A DNA stretch of 63,251 bases from CAZAQK01 sp046344715 (lineage in GTDB: Bacteria; Pseudomonadota; Alphaproteobacteria; Rickettsiales; SXRF01). Each line of letters starts with the position of its first letter. The stretch's first letter is position 1. Location: positions 1 through 63,251 of the forward strand of contig JBKDKX010000011.1 of assembly GCA_046344715.1 (NCBI GenBank). The letters run 5' to 3'. The notes under the pieces were generated by a model, which saw nothing but the letters and a program-made list of their open reading frames with translations, made no database searches and had not been told where the DNA came from. This document shows positions 45,222 to 54,853 of this stretch, one piece after another. The position numbers were made by a program, and so were the translations under genes.

Positions 45222-46085
45222 TTATGATGCTGGCCAGCGTTTATGCACCCAGAACCATTGCTCTGGGTGTGCGCGTATCCAGCCTTCGAGCATCTGGTTG
45301 ATGGCTGTCATGATTGCAAGCGTGTCTTTTTCCGCATCACCTGTTTTTTCATACTCTAATGCCGGAAACATATGCGCTTCAAAATGCGCTCCGCTTTTTC
45401 TTAGTACATAAGCAGGCAGAATCGGCAAATCATAACGCAGTGCAAGCTGCGCAATGGCCGGTGCTGTCATCGCAGGCACACCGAAGAACGGTACGGCGAT
45501 ACCATCATTCATTTTTTGGTCGATAAGCATGGCGATGGCTTCGTTATTTTTAATCGCGCGTGCCATTTTTACTGCGCCGCGTGTGCCTTTGGGAAACATG
45601 TTATTGGCGTGTACGGCGCGTATATCGGCGATGATTTTATCAGCGTAAGGGTTGTTGGCTTCTCGGTATATCAGGGTGATGGGCACGTTGTGCTTCAGCG
45701 CTACCTCCGGCAGTAATTCCCAGTTGCCAAAATGGCCGGAAAAAAAGAACACGCCTTCATTCGGTTTTGGCATGTTTTCCGAGCCGATGAAAGTAACGCG
45801 TTTGATGATTTCCTTGCCAGAAATATGCGGAAGCTCCGCGGCCACCCGCCCCAGATGATCCCACATGCCGCGTAGTAATTTACGTTGCTCCGCTTCCGAT
45901 AAATGCGGCATGAAACGGGCAATATTGGCTTTTGCAATACGCTGCGCTTTGAGCATCGGCCCGATGAGACGTGCCAGAAACCCGCCAAGCCACGAGGCGG
46001 CATCTAGCGGCAACATGCGAAGTAATCCGTAAAACAGTTTTAGGCCAAATGCTTCAATGCGGTGTTTTAATTCTTCGAGGCTCAT
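45222..46085 (-). CDS. Lipid A late acyltransferase (LpxL/HtrB family)
   Basis: Adds a secondary fatty acid to lipid A at the inner face of the cytoplasmic membrane. 287 residues: N-terminal hydrophobic region, then the catalytic H-x4-E motif in FFSGHFGNWELLP, followed by LIYREANNPYADKII, PKGTRGAVKMARAIKNNEAIAMLIDQKMNDGIAVPFFG and EQWFWVHKRWP at the end. Whether it is LpxL or LpxM type is undecided. It overlaps lpxK by 4 bases. Confidence 0.92.
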   Translation of the reverse strand: MSLEELKHRIEAFGLKLFYGLLRMLPLDAASWLGGFLARLIGPMLKAQRIAKANIARFMPHLSEAEQRKLLRGMWDHLGRVAAELPHISGKEIIKRVTFIGSENMPKPNEGVFFFSGHFGNWELLPEVALKHNVPITLIYREANNPYADKIIADIRAVHANNMFPKGTRGAVKMARAIKNNEAIAMLIDQKMNDGIAVPFFGVPAMTAPAIAQLALRYDLPILPAYVLRKSGAHFEAHMFPALEYEKTGDAEKDTLAIMTAINQMLEGWIRAHPEQWFWVHKRWPAS

Positions 46086-47044
46086 GGTGTTTTCAGTGTG
46101 TTGTCAATCAGTGCCATTAGGGCATCTGGCTGCTCAAAATCAAGTGTAACATATACAACCGTAACCAGAGATAGGCTTCTGGCATTCATGCGCGCGGCAT
46201 CTTTTGAGGTAGTGACAAGCACAGCGTCGTGCTGTTTTGCGGTGATTGCGAGGGCATCAATTTCTGCGTCGCTGTATTGGTAATGGTCGGGAAATGTTTT
46301 TTCTTCAACCAGCTCTGCACCAATCGCTGTAAGCGTTACAAAAAATTTCTGCGGGTACGCCAGCCCACAAAATGCCAGCACCCTTTTGCCCTTCAGCGCA
46401 TAGGCATCATCATTGGGTTTGGTGTGTACTTTGAGTATTGGGCGTGTTGTAGCAGGTAGGGAGTTCTTGGGATTAATGATAATCATGGTATCCGCTCTTT
46501 TTAGTCCTTCCTGCACTGGTTCGCGCAGTGGCCCTGCTGGAATCATATAGCCATTGCCGAACATCAGCGTGCCGTCAGCCACGATTATGGAGACATCTTT
46601 ATGGATAGATGGATTTTGGAATCCATCATCCATGATGATAAGTTCTGCACCCGCTTTTGACGCAAATTGTGCGCCCGTCAGCCGGTCTTTGGCAACCACG
46701 GTGGGCAGCACTCTTGCAAGCAGAAGTGGCTCATCGCCCACATCATACGCTGTGTGCTCAGAGGGTTTTACCTGGATTGGCCCTTGCAGTTTGCCTTTAT
46801 ATCCACGGCTTAAGAACCATGCGTTGATGCCGCGTGCTTTGCATAATTCGCCAATATGCAGACATACTGGTGTTTTTCCTGCGCCGCCAGCCGTAAGTCC
46901 GCCGATACACAACACAGGTGCGCTTACCTTCACGGGCTTGATGAAATGTGTTCTTAGCTGCGTTATCCCCCGATATAGATAGCTCGCAGGAAGCAATGCA
47001 ATGGCGGTGATGTTGCGGCTGTTCCAAAAGCCAGGGGTTTTCAT
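46082..47044 (-). CDS. lpxK: Tetraacyldisaccharide 4'-kinase
   Basis: Phosphorylates the 4' position of the lipid A disaccharide. N-terminal membrane anchor, Walker A in GGLTAGGAGKTPV (residues 48-60), FLSRGYKGKLQGP, VGDEPLLLARVLPTVVAKDR, LIIMDDGFQNPSIHKDVSIIVAD and FPDHYQYSDAEI. 320 residues. It lies 4 bases after waaA, in the LPS run. Confidence 0.95.
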   Translation of the reverse strand: MKTPGFWNSRNITAIALLPASYLYRGITQLRTHFIKPVKVSAPVLCIGGLTAGGAGKTPVCLHIGELCKARGINAWFLSRGYKGKLQGPIQVKPSEHTAYDVGDEPLLLARVLPTVVAKDRLTGAQFASKAGAELIIMDDGFQNPSIHKDVSIIVADGTLMFGNGYMIPAGPLREPVQEGLKRADTMIIINPKNSLPATTRPILKVHTKPNDDAYALKGKRVLAFCGLAYPQKFFVTLTAIGAELVEEKTFPDHYQYSDAEIDALAITAKQHDAVLVTTSKDAARMNARSLSLVTVVYVTLDFEQPDALMALIDNTLKTP

Positions 47045-47048
47045 GGCA

Positions 47049-48320
47049 TTATCCCCTTATCGAAAATACAGGAGTGAGTGCTTTAATCAGTTGCGCAGTC
47101 GCTCCTGATTTGGCCTCCACATAGGCTTTTGCATGTTGCCGCACATCATTCATCCGGCTTGCATTGCCAAATAATGTTGATATCTGCGCGGCTAAATCTT
47201 CAGCATTCCTAACGCGGATGCAGCTATGTGTTTTTTCCATCTCCTCATACATCTCTTTAAAATTATAGGTATGCGCGCCAGTTAAAATAGCGCAGGCGAG
47301 ATGGGCAGGTTCTAAGGGATTCTGCCCGCCATGCTTTATGAGGGAACCGCCCATAAATACCACATCACACAGTCGGTAAAACACGCCGAGCTCACCCAAC
47401 GTATCGGCGATATAGAATTCAGTATTCGCAGTTATCGGCTGATTGCGTGAGCGCAGTGCCGAGCAGTTGCTGCCAGTAAGCTTCATTACCTCACTGCCAC
47501 GGCTGGGGTGGCGCGGTACAATGATGGTAAGCAGGTTTTTGCGTGTTTTTTTAAGCAGGTTATGCGCTTTGATGATATGCATTTCCTCACCCGGGTGCGT
47601 GCTGGCGGCAAGCCAGATATACCGCCCGCTGGTGGCTTTCTTAAGTTCAAGTAAAACCGTTTCATTGCAGGCAAGGGGGCGTGCATCATATTTCATATTG
47701 CCATGCGTGAATACGCGCTTTGCACCGAGTGCTTCAAAGCGTTTTGCATCGTCATTGCTTTGCGCAAACACCACATCAAACGCTTCAATCATCGGGCGGC
47801 TCATGGAAGGATATTTATTCCATAGTCGGAATGATTTTTCTGACATGCGGCCATTGATAATCCCCATGGTACAGTTCCAGCGATTGGCGGATTCTATCAG
47901 GTTCGGCCAGAGTTCGGATTCCACCCAGAGCGCCACATCTGGCCGCCAGTGGCGCATAAAGCGGTGAGTGGCTTGCGGTGTATCTACCGGCACATACTGG
48001 TGAATGACACCCTTGGGTAAGCGTGATCCCATAATTTTTGCAGACGTTACCGTACCGGTGGTGACTAAAATATGCAGGTCAGGGAAATGCTTGCGCAGCT
48101 GTTCAATAAAATACAGCACAGAATTGGCTTCGCCCACGCTTGCCGCATGTATCCAAAGCAACATGCCGTGCGGGCGCGGATAGGACGCGACACCAAAACG
48201 CTCAGGGCTGCGCTTCGCATCTTCTTTGCCGCGCAGGCGGCGCAATTCCAGCCATAATGGAAGGATGGGGGACAGCAGCACCGATGCTGCAAAATATAGT
48301 TTATGCAGCGGCGCGTGCAT
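47049..48320 (-). CDS. waaA: 3-deoxy-D-manno-octulosonic acid transferase
   Basis: Transfers Kdo to lipid A. 423 residues, GT-B fold. LWIHAASVGEANSVLYFIEQLRK with the catalytic Glu, VTTGTVTSAKIM, HQYVPVDTPQATHRFMRHWRPDVALWVESELWPNLI, HGNMKYDA, AASTHPGEE, LTIIVPRHPSRG, DTLGELGVFYRLCDVVFMGGSLIKHGGQNPLEPAHL. Overlaps the DUF374 gene by 20 bases. Confidence 0.96.
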   Translation of the reverse strand: MHAPLHKLYFAASVLLSPILPLWLELRRLRGKEDAKRSPERFGVASYPRPHGMLLWIHAASVGEANSVLYFIEQLRKHFPDLHILVTTGTVTSAKIMGSRLPKGVIHQYVPVDTPQATHRFMRHWRPDVALWVESELWPNLIESANRWNCTMGIINGRMSEKSFRLWNKYPSMSRPMIEAFDVVFAQSNDDAKRFEALGAKRVFTHGNMKYDARPLACNETVLLELKKATSGRYIWLAASTHPGEEMHIIKAHNLLKKTRKNLLTIIVPRHPSRGSEVMKLTGSNCSALRSRNQPITANTEFYIADTLGELGVFYRLCDVVFMGGSLIKHGGQNPLEPAHLACAILTGAHTYNFKEMYEEMEKTHSCIRVRNAEDLAAQISTLFGNASRMNDVRQHAKAYVEAKSGATAQLIKALTPVFSIRG

Positions 48321-48966
48321 CGGCTTCTGCCAGCAAGGCGTTCATGGAGCGTTCAATATGCAGGCGTGCATCTTCTTCATCGCCATCTTCGGAAACCATG
48401 ATCGGTTTTCCCACATAGAAAAATATTTTTCCGAATGGCAGTGCCAGCATAAATTTATCCCAGCTCTTCAAATGTTTTGCGCGTGTGGCCGAGAATACCA
48501 CGGGTAACACTACTTTACCAGAAAACCGTGCGACACCCGCAATGCCGCGCGCAGCAACGTGCACAGGTCCGCGCGGACCATCGGGCGTGATGCTGATATT
48601 GGCGCCGGTTTCCAGCAATTTTAGTATCTCGCTTACGGCTTCCTTACCACCTTTGCTGGTGGAACCGCTCACGGTTTTTTGCCCGAAATGCCCGATTACC
48701 TGCGAGATTAATTTGCCATCACGGTGCAGGGAAATTAGCACATGCATTTTATGGTGTGGCGGGCAAAATGCCGGAAGCAGCATCATGCGCCCATGCCAGA
48801 AAGCAAAGATAGCATTGTCTTTGCCCTGCATGTAGGGCATGGCATCCGGGTGGATATGTTTGATTTTTTTATTGGTAAGAAATACCAGCCAGATATAACC
48901 GGCAAGAAACCAGCTCAGGAGATATTGCACCACAGGACTTTTCAGGATTTTCTTTTTAACTGACAT
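48301..48966 (-). CDS. Lysophospholipid acyltransferase family protein (DUF374)
   Basis: 221 residues with an N-terminal hydrophobic segment (VVQYLLSWFLAGYIWLVFLT). Motif blocks: IFAFWHGRMMLLPAF in place of the H-x4-D box, DGKLISQVIGHFGQKTVSGSTSKGGKEAV, ISITPDGPRGPVHVAARGIAGVARFSG. This family sits in LPS gene clusters of alphaproteobacteria between msbA and waaA, and is thought to acylate the LPS precursor. The exact substrate is unknown. Confidence 0.9.
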   Translation of the reverse strand: MSVKKKILKSPVVQYLLSWFLAGYIWLVFLTNKKIKHIHPDAMPYMQGKDNAIFAFWHGRMMLLPAFCPPHHKMHVLISLHRDGKLISQVIGHFGQKTVSGSTSKGGKEAVSEILKLLETGANISITPDGPRGPVHVAARGIAGVARFSGKVVLPVVFSATRAKHLKSWDKFMLALPFGKIFFYVGKPIMVSEDGDEEDARLHIERSMNALLAEADARAAA

Positions 48967-48968
48967 GC

Positions 48969-50726
48969 TTAAATAATATTTCCTGAATCCGCACTGTTTG
49001 CATAAAGCTGGTAATATTTTCCCTGCAGGGCCATGAGGCTTGCATGTGTGCCACTTTCAATGATGCGGCCATGTTCCAGCACATAAATAATATCGGCATT
49101 GACAATAGTGCTCAGGCGGTGCGCGATGACTAGTGTGGTGCGGCCTTTCATCAATTCAGACAATGCCTGCTGGATGCTGCGTTCGGATTCGTTATCCAGC
49201 GATGAGGTGGCCTCGTCGAGCAAAAGTATCGGCGCATTTTTAAGCATGGCGCGGGCAATGGCGATGCGCTGGCGCTGTCCACCGGAAAGTAACACGCCGT
49301 GTGAGCCAATTATCGTATCATAGCCTTTAGGCAGGTTACGGATGAAATCATCGGCCGCTGCATGTCTTGCAGCAGTGATAATGTCGGCATCGGTTGCGCC
49401 TTCACGTCCATAAGCGATATTGGTTTTTACCGTATCATCAAACAGCATGGATTCTTGTGGAACAAATCCCATCGCGCCGCGAAGTGATGCGAGTGTTACG
49501 TCTTTTATATCTTGCCCGTCGATAGTGATGCGGCCGCTCTGTGCATCATAGAAACGCAGCAATAAATTCATGAGTGTGGATTTGCCCCCCCCGGATAAGC
49601 CAACAAGTGCCACGGTTTTTCCTGCGGGGACTTCCAGCGTAATGCCATCAACGCTTGCAGCATCTTTGCCGTATGAGAATGTGACATTTTCAAAATATAT
49701 ATGGCCACTGCGTATCTGCAATGCTTGCGCGCCTTTTTTATCTACAATAGTGGGTGGTGTATCAAGCGCATGAAATAGTCGTGCTGCTGCAACGAGCCCT
49801 TCTTGCAGTGTGGTATTAAGTCCTGCAAGTGCACGCACTGGTTTATAGGCCATAAGGAATGCAGTGATGAAAGAGAAGAATGCGCCTGGTGTGGTTTCGC
49901 CGTCGAGCACCTGAAAGCCGCCATACCAGATGACGGATGCAATCGAAATACCACTTAAAATTTCCATGATAGGGGTGGAGGCTGTTTGCACACGCGATGC
50001 TTTGTAGTACAGACCAAAAAGTGCCTCGATGATGTTGCCGGAGCGGTTAATCTCAAATGCCTCACGGTTATAAGATTTTACTGTACGTATGCCCTGAAAA
50101 ATCTCATCAAGCGTTGAGGTGAATTCACCCAGTTGGTTTTGTGTGCTGTCGGAAATTTTACGCATTCGTTTGGACAGGCGTACCACCGGATAAATTGCCA
50201 CCGGAAATACTAGCAGCGCAATGACCGCAAGCTCAGCATTCTGGTAGAACATCACGCCAATTAAGAATATCATGGAAAGCAATTCTTTGGCGAAGGCAGT
50301 CAGTACGTTGGAAAATGCATTTCGCATCAGGTTGATGTCATTCGTGAAGCGCGAAATGAGTTTGCCGGAGGACTGTGAGTGAAAAAGGCATATATCGCTT
50401 GTCATCAAGTGAGCAAACAATCGTTTTTGCATATCAGCAATAATGCGCTGGCCGATAAAGCGCATGGAAAGCAAATTGCCATAATTGGCAGCAGCACCGA
50501 TGAGCGCAATCACAAAGACGGCAATTGGAATCAGCATCAGCATGTTACGGTTTTTTTCGATAAATATCTGGTCGAGTGCTGGCTGCATCATCCATGCATT
50601 AGCGGCGGTTGTAGCGGCAACTACAAACATGCAAAGCACCGCAAGCATGATACGGCTGCGGTAGCGCAAAATATGTTCACGCAGGAGGCGTTTTAGCAGT
50701 GTGCTGGTGGTATAATTATACAGCAT
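48969..50726 (-). CDS. msbA: Lipid A export ABC transporter MsbA
   Basis: Flips lipid A-core across the inner membrane. 585 residues: six membrane spans in residues 20-310, and an ATPase domain with Walker A VALVGLSGGGKSTLMNLL, Q-loop GFVPQESMLFDD, signature LLSGGQRQRIAIARAMLKN, Walker B ILLLDEATSSLD and H-loop VIAHRLSTI. Position in the LPS cluster supports MsbA rather than another exporter. Confidence 0.93.
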   Translation of the reverse strand: MLYNYTTSTLLKRLLREHILRYRSRIMLAVLCMFVVAATTAANAWMMQPALDQIFIEKNRNMLMLIPIAVFVIALIGAAANYGNLLSMRFIGQRIIADMQKRLFAHLMTSDICLFHSQSSGKLISRFTNDINLMRNAFSNVLTAFAKELLSMIFLIGVMFYQNAELAVIALLVFPVAIYPVVRLSKRMRKISDSTQNQLGEFTSTLDEIFQGIRTVKSYNREAFEINRSGNIIEALFGLYYKASRVQTASTPIMEILSGISIASVIWYGGFQVLDGETTPGAFFSFITAFLMAYKPVRALAGLNTTLQEGLVAAARLFHALDTPPTIVDKKGAQALQIRSGHIYFENVTFSYGKDAASVDGITLEVPAGKTVALVGLSGGGKSTLMNLLLRFYDAQSGRITIDGQDIKDVTLASLRGAMGFVPQESMLFDDTVKTNIAYGREGATDADIITAARHAAADDFIRNLPKGYDTIIGSHGVLLSGGQRQRIAIARAMLKNAPILLLDEATSSLDNESERSIQQALSELMKGRTTLVIAHRLSTIVNADIIYVLEHGRIIESGTHASLMALQGKYYQLYANSADSGNII

Positions 50727-50731
50727 GAGCG

Positions 50732-52075
50732 TTATATACCTGCGATGGTCATGGCGTCTATCCGAACTGTAGGAGCATTGGTGGCATAACGCAGGGTTAA
50801 GTCATTGGCAGGAGTAGCGCTTAAAAACATATCCTGCAATTTTCCGGCGATGGTGATTTCAGACACCGGATACGCGATCTCGCCATTTTCTATCCAGAAG
50901 CCTGAAGCTCCCTGACTGTAATCACCCGTAATAATATTCACGCCCATGCCGAATGTTTCCGTAACATAAAAACCGCTCTTAATATCTTTCAGTAGTTCTT
51001 TGGGCGAAACCCTTCCATTTTGCATATAGGTGTTGGTTGTGGCGGGAGAGGGAGGCGATGCTGGTGAACGCGACGCGTTGCCTGTGGTGTTAAGCCCAAG
51101 TTTGTTTGCGGTACGAATATCGAGTATCCAGCTTTTCAGCACACCATGTTCCAGCAATATGTTTTTGCCGTTTCTGACGCCTTCAGCATCGAACGGCTTG
51201 GAGTTTAAGCCGCGCAGTATGTGCGGATCATCGACAATGGTTATGCCGTTGTTGAAAATCTGTTTTCCCATAGCATCTTTCAGGAAACTTGCGCCGCGTG
51301 TGATTGCGTTGCCAGAGATTGCACTGGTAAACATGGATATCAGACTTTTGCTTACGCGCGGATCAAGTACTACCGGAGCATTGCAAGTGGTAACTTTGCG
51401 TGGATTAAGACGGGCAAGCGCAAGCTTTGCTGCTTGCTTACCAATGTACTCGGAAGGCATAAGGTCAGCATGGTGGCGTTTGCTGGAAAATTCATAATCA
51501 CGTTCCATAGAGGTATCTTTGCCGGCAAGCACGGAAACTGATACGGAAAACATGCTGCTGCGGTAAGACCTGGCAAACTGTATATCACTGCTGTTAATGG
51601 CCAGATCTATTTGTGTCTGGCTGTGGCCAGCTTCTGCACCTTCTGAATTGGTTATGCCCTCTACAGCAAGTGCTGCTTCTTCGGCTGCTTTACATTGGCC
51701 CGCAAGCCATGTGGCATCTGGCTCGTAGCTATCAAATACATCGAGATCCGGAATATGTGTCGCGAGTGATTCAGGATTGCAAAATCCATTGTCTTTATCT
51801 TCCGGTGTTACGCGTGCCATGCTTACGGCACGTTCTGCCAGTTCTTCCAGAGCGGTGCGGCTTAAGTCTGTGGATGAAACAATCGCCTGTTGTTTCCCGC
51901 ACATGGCGCGCAACCCAATGACCGAACTTTCTGAGCGGACAATATCTTCCGGTTTGCCTAATCTTTGTGAAGCAGAAGACTCTATCGAATGCAAATACAG
52001 GCCGTCAGCAGCGTCTGCTCCGTATGCGCGCGTTCGTTCCAATAACCAGTTTAGTTTGTCTAAAGATTCACTCAT
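50732..52075 (-). CDS. pmbA: Metalloprotease-related protein PmbA (TldE)
   Basis: With TldD it degrades or matures peptides and is implicated in antitoxin turnover and microcin processing. About 447 residues; the start at 52075 gives MSESLDKLNWLLERTRAYGA. Family segments: SVIGLRAMCGKQQAIVSSTDLS, EAGHSQTQIDLAINSS, APVVLDPRVSKSLISMFTSAISGNAITRGASFLKD, GVLKSWILDIRTANKLGLNTTGNASR and MGVNIITGDYSQGASGFWIENGEIAYPVSEITIAG. TldE lacks the zinc site of TldD, as here. Six bases separate it from msbA. Confidence 0.94.
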   Translation of the reverse strand: MSESLDKLNWLLERTRAYGADAADGLYLHSIESSASQRLGKPEDIVRSESSVIGLRAMCGKQQAIVSSTDLSRTALEELAERAVSMARVTPEDKDNGFCNPESLATHIPDLDVFDSYEPDATWLAGQCKAAEEAALAVEGITNSEGAEAGHSQTQIDLAINSSDIQFARSYRSSMFSVSVSVLAGKDTSMERDYEFSSKRHHADLMPSEYIGKQAAKLALARLNPRKVTTCNAPVVLDPRVSKSLISMFTSAISGNAITRGASFLKDAMGKQIFNNGITIVDDPHILRGLNSKPFDAEGVRNGKNILLEHGVLKSWILDIRTANKLGLNTTGNASRSPASPPSPATTNTYMQNGRVSPKELLKDIKSGFYVTETFGMGVNIITGDYSQGASGFWIENGEIAYPVSEITIAGKLQDMFLSATPANDLTLRYATNAPTVRIDAMTIAGI

Positions 52076-52160
52076 GCCAAGGGTGTTAGTATAAATAGTG
52101 CAAATTCGCAACGCATACGCAAAAAATAATGAGAAATTTCATTGAAATTAATATGAATAT

Positions 52161-52189
52161 TGAGTAGTTATCCACACGCCATTACTATG
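52161..52189 (+). promoter_or_regulatory. Promoter with a perfect DnaA box in its spacer
   Basis: TTGAGT at 52161-52166 and TACTAT at 52184-52189 are 17 bases apart, a plausible sigma-70 promoter for the two genes downstream. The spacer contains TTATCCACA at 52169-52177, the full consensus DnaA box. DnaA bound there should block RNA polymerase. This is a prediction from sequence only. Confidence 0.55.
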
Positions 52190-52250
52190 GTAGCATACGT
52201 TAAAGGGGGCTGTTATTACGCACTCAAGGCCAAAAGTTCATCGTTTTCCG

Positions 52251-52622
52251 GTGTCTGCGAAGGCATCGCGTTTGGCGCGCGTGAAAAAATGGACGGGTGC
52301 ACTTGCCGATAGGGATAAAACATACATTATCGGCGGACTTTCTGCTGTTTTTGTAGTTTCTGCCATCATTATTCACATAAGCAAGCTATGGGGCGGGGCT
52401 TTTATCCCTGAAGCGTCTGCCCATGCGGTAGTGCAGCCAACGACGATGCAGATGGTGGAAAAACCTGATAAAACCATAATAATCAATGGCAAAGATGGCG
52501 GTATTGTCGGTCAGGTTACTCATATACAGCCGGCCGCAGCTGAAGTAACTGGCATTAAGACCATGACAGAGGTTGACAACAGAGCCAGTAGGGATTTACT
52601 TTCCGTTGTGAATAAATATTAA
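52251..52622 (+). CDS. Hypothetical membrane-anchored protein
   Basis: 123 residues from the GTG. A basic N-terminus (KASRLARVKKWTG) is followed by one membrane segment (TYIIGGLSAVFVVSAIIIHI) and an exported C-terminal part of about 70 residues with KTIIINGKDGGIVGQVTHIQP. No family recognised. There is no ribosome binding site before the GTG; a better placed AGGGGG precedes an in-frame ATT at 52215, which would add 12 residues. It is 18 bases from the TAXI gene, so the two may work together. Confidence 0.6.
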   Translation: MSAKASRLARVKKWTGALADRDKTYIIGGLSAVFVVSAIIIHISKLWGGAFIPEASAHAVVQPTTMQMVEKPDKTIIINGKDGGIVGQVTHIQPAAAEVTGIKTMTEVDNRASRDLLSVVNKY

Positions 52623-52640
52623 TAATTTACGGGAAGTATC

Positions 52641-53702
52641 ATGTTCCATCGTTTATTGGGCGCAATAATTGCGTCGTTGTTGGTTGTCTCTGTTGCTGCT
52701 GCCGCGCCTTCCAAACAGGCGCAGAAAAAAGAAAGCAGATCAGAAAATAAAACTGAAATGCTCGGCATTGTAACCGGCCCGAAGACTGGAACCTATTTTG
52801 CGTTTGGTAAAGATATTGCGTCCGTTGCCGAAAAAATCGGTATCAGCATGGATGTAAAAGCATCTGAAGGGTCGATTGATAACATCAAGCGCATTAACAG
52901 CTCAGAAAATGCAGCCCTTGGCATTGTGCAGTCGGATGTGCTTGGTTTTCTTGCGCGCTCGAAAAGTCCGGATTCCATTCGCATGGCAAGTAACCTGCGT
53001 ATGATTTTCCCTTTTTACAATGAAGAAGTGCATGTGCTTGCGCGTAAAACAATTAAGAGCTTTTCGGATCTTGATGGTAAAAAAATTGCCATTGGTGAAG
53101 AGGGTAGCGGTAATATGCTTACTGCCATTAACATGTTTTCTATGATGAATGTGACACCGGCTGACATGCGAAAAATACCGCCAGCGCAAGGTGTGGTTGC
53201 GGTACTTAAAGGTGAGTTGGATGCGGTCGTTTATGTGGCAGGAAAGCCCGTGCGTTTGTTTAAGAATCTCGAAGATTTAACTCTGCCGGAAAATCATAAA
53301 TATGCGCCGATGCTGGAGCAGGTGCATTTCTTGCCGATGGATAATCCAAAAATGCTTGAAGAATATAAACCAGCTGAAATTACCAAGGCAGATTATAATT
53401 TTGTTGGCCAGAAAGTGCCTACTGTTGCAGTTCAGGCGGTAATGGTGTCCTTCGATTTTTCCGAAGGTGGCAATAAAAAGCGTTGTGAACGGCTTACCAA
53501 TTTAGGCAAGGCATTACGAGCAGAGCTTCCTGCACTCAAGGAAAAAGGACATCCCAAGTGGAAAGAAGTGAACCTCGATGCTGAACTTGGCTTGTGGAAA
53601 AAAGATAGCTGCGTGTGGCCTTCTATCGTTTCTGCTCCCGATGCTGACAAGTCTGAGCTTGGTCAGGATCTGATCAACATTATCGAAAAAAATAAGCAGT
53701 AA
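52641..53702 (+). CDS. TAXI-family TRAP transporter solute-binding protein
   Basis: 353 residues. Signal peptide MFHRLLGAIIASLLVVSVAAAA, then the TAXI signature region: MLGIVTGPKTGTYFAFGKDIASVAEKIG, ENAALGIVQSDVLGFLAR, KKIAIGEEGSGNMLTAINMF, LDAVVYVAGKPVRLFKNLEDL, KVPTVAVQAVMV. Such proteins bind small acids in the periplasm for a TRAP permease. No permease gene is beside it, so either a distant permease is used or it has another role. It ends exactly where the convergent ribA begins. Confidence 0.88.
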   Translation: MFHRLLGAIIASLLVVSVAAAAPSKQAQKKESRSENKTEMLGIVTGPKTGTYFAFGKDIASVAEKIGISMDVKASEGSIDNIKRINSSENAALGIVQSDVLGFLARSKSPDSIRMASNLRMIFPFYNEEVHVLARKTIKSFSDLDGKKIAIGEEGSGNMLTAINMFSMMNVTPADMRKIPPAQGVVAVLKGELDAVVYVAGKPVRLFKNLEDLTLPENHKYAPMLEQVHFLPMDNPKMLEEYKPAEITKADYNFVGQKVPTVAVQAVMVSFDFSEGGNKKRCERLTNLGKALRAELPALKEKGHPKWKEVNLDAELGLWKKDSCVWPSIVSAPDADKSELGQDLINIIEKNKQ

Positions 53703-54818
53703 TCAAAACAAATGCCCTGATTTTTTGACCTTGGCATTCAGATATTCTTGGTTATGCGCGCCTGCCGGAATCACTACCGGCACGCGATCGGCAACGGCAA
53801 TACCGTAGCTTTTGATATTTTCGATTTTACGTGGGTTGTTAGTAAGCAGCGAGATACGCGTTTTACCGAGTGATTTCAAGATTTCTGCGGCGATAGAAAA
53901 ATCTCGCTCGTCTTCCCCGAAACCCAGCATTAAATTGGCGTCATACGTATCAATGCCGCGTTCTTGCAGCGCATAGGCACGCAATTTATTGGCAATGCCG
54001 ATACCGCGGCCTTCCTGATGTAAATAAACAAGTATTCCGCTACCTTGTTTTACCATCTGAGCGATACTTAATTGCAACTGGCTGCAGCAATCGCAGCGCA
54101 GGCTGCCTAAAATATCACCTGTTACACAGGAAGAATGTATGCGCGTAAGCGGCGCATCTTCAGTGAGTGCATCGCCGATGATGAGTGTCAGATGTGTTGA
54201 TGTTCCAAAGCGGTCACGGAAACATATCAGTTTTGTTTTTTCTGCGCCTTTGATGGGTAGTGAGGCTTGGGTTACTGGCACGATATCCATCGGCGGTGAT
54301 GCCCAGTATGCCCCGACATCATGTGTGCTCACGCGCAGCCATTCCGTAGGAAAATCTGCGTCTTCTATCAGTAGCAAAGCTGGTAGCAGGGAGGCATGTT
54401 TGGTGAGCCGCATGGCGGTTGCGTGCGTGCTGGTGGTTGGCAACAAGGTTAACCCAGAGTAAATTTTTTCATCAACCAGGGGATCGGCACAAGTCTGTAT
54501 CTCTGTAAATGTCATATTCTGCGCAGGGATCAGTGCTATATGCGGATTATCGCTTTCCAAACCTAGCCATTTGGCGCGAATACTGGTTAAAAGCAGGGAG
54601 TAGTTTTTGCTGCTTTTCTTCAGATTCAGCAGTATATTTTCTGTAAGGCCTTCCAGTGGATAAATGCCTATGGCTTTCCCATTATCTTCTTCTAGAACAA
54701 TAGGTAACTGGCGGCGCAGCTGGTCCACTGCCCGTCCGGTAAAAAGATGCGCCTTGGTTATGCTGTCAGGTTTTTCCTGCATGAAAATCCATATCGCTTG
54801 CGGAATATCGCCATCCAT
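53703..54818 (-). CDS. ribA: GTP cyclohydrolase II with an N-terminal accessory domain
   Basis: Opens GTP in the first committed step of riboflavin synthesis. The catalytic domain covers residues 190-371: zinc ligands Cys231, Cys242 and Cys244 in SSCVTGDILGSLRCDCCSQL, YLHQEGRGIGIANKLRAYALQ, RISLLTNNPRKIENIKSYGI. The N-terminal 180 residues have no dihydroxybutanone-phosphate synthase active site (no E-x-E-x-D) and resemble the extra domain of alphaproteobacterial RibA. 371 residues in total. No other rib gene is in the window. Confidence 0.9.
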   Translation of the reverse strand: MDGDIPQAIWIFMQEKPDSITKAHLFTGRAVDQLRRQLPIVLEEDNGKAIGIYPLEGLTENILLNLKKSSKNYSLLLTSIRAKWLGLESDNPHIALIPAQNMTFTEIQTCADPLVDEKIYSGLTLLPTTSTHATAMRLTKHASLLPALLLIEDADFPTEWLRVSTHDVGAYWASPPMDIVPVTQASLPIKGAEKTKLICFRDRFGTSTHLTLIIGDALTEDAPLTRIHSSCVTGDILGSLRCDCCSQLQLSIAQMVKQGSGILVYLHQEGRGIGIANKLRAYALQERGIDTYDANLMLGFGEDERDFSIAAEILKSLGKTRISLLTNNPRKIENIKSYGIAVADRVPVVIPAGAHNQEYLNAKVKKSGHLF

Positions 54819-54853
54819 ACTACAAAATGGCAGAAAATCTAGGGAATTTCGCG

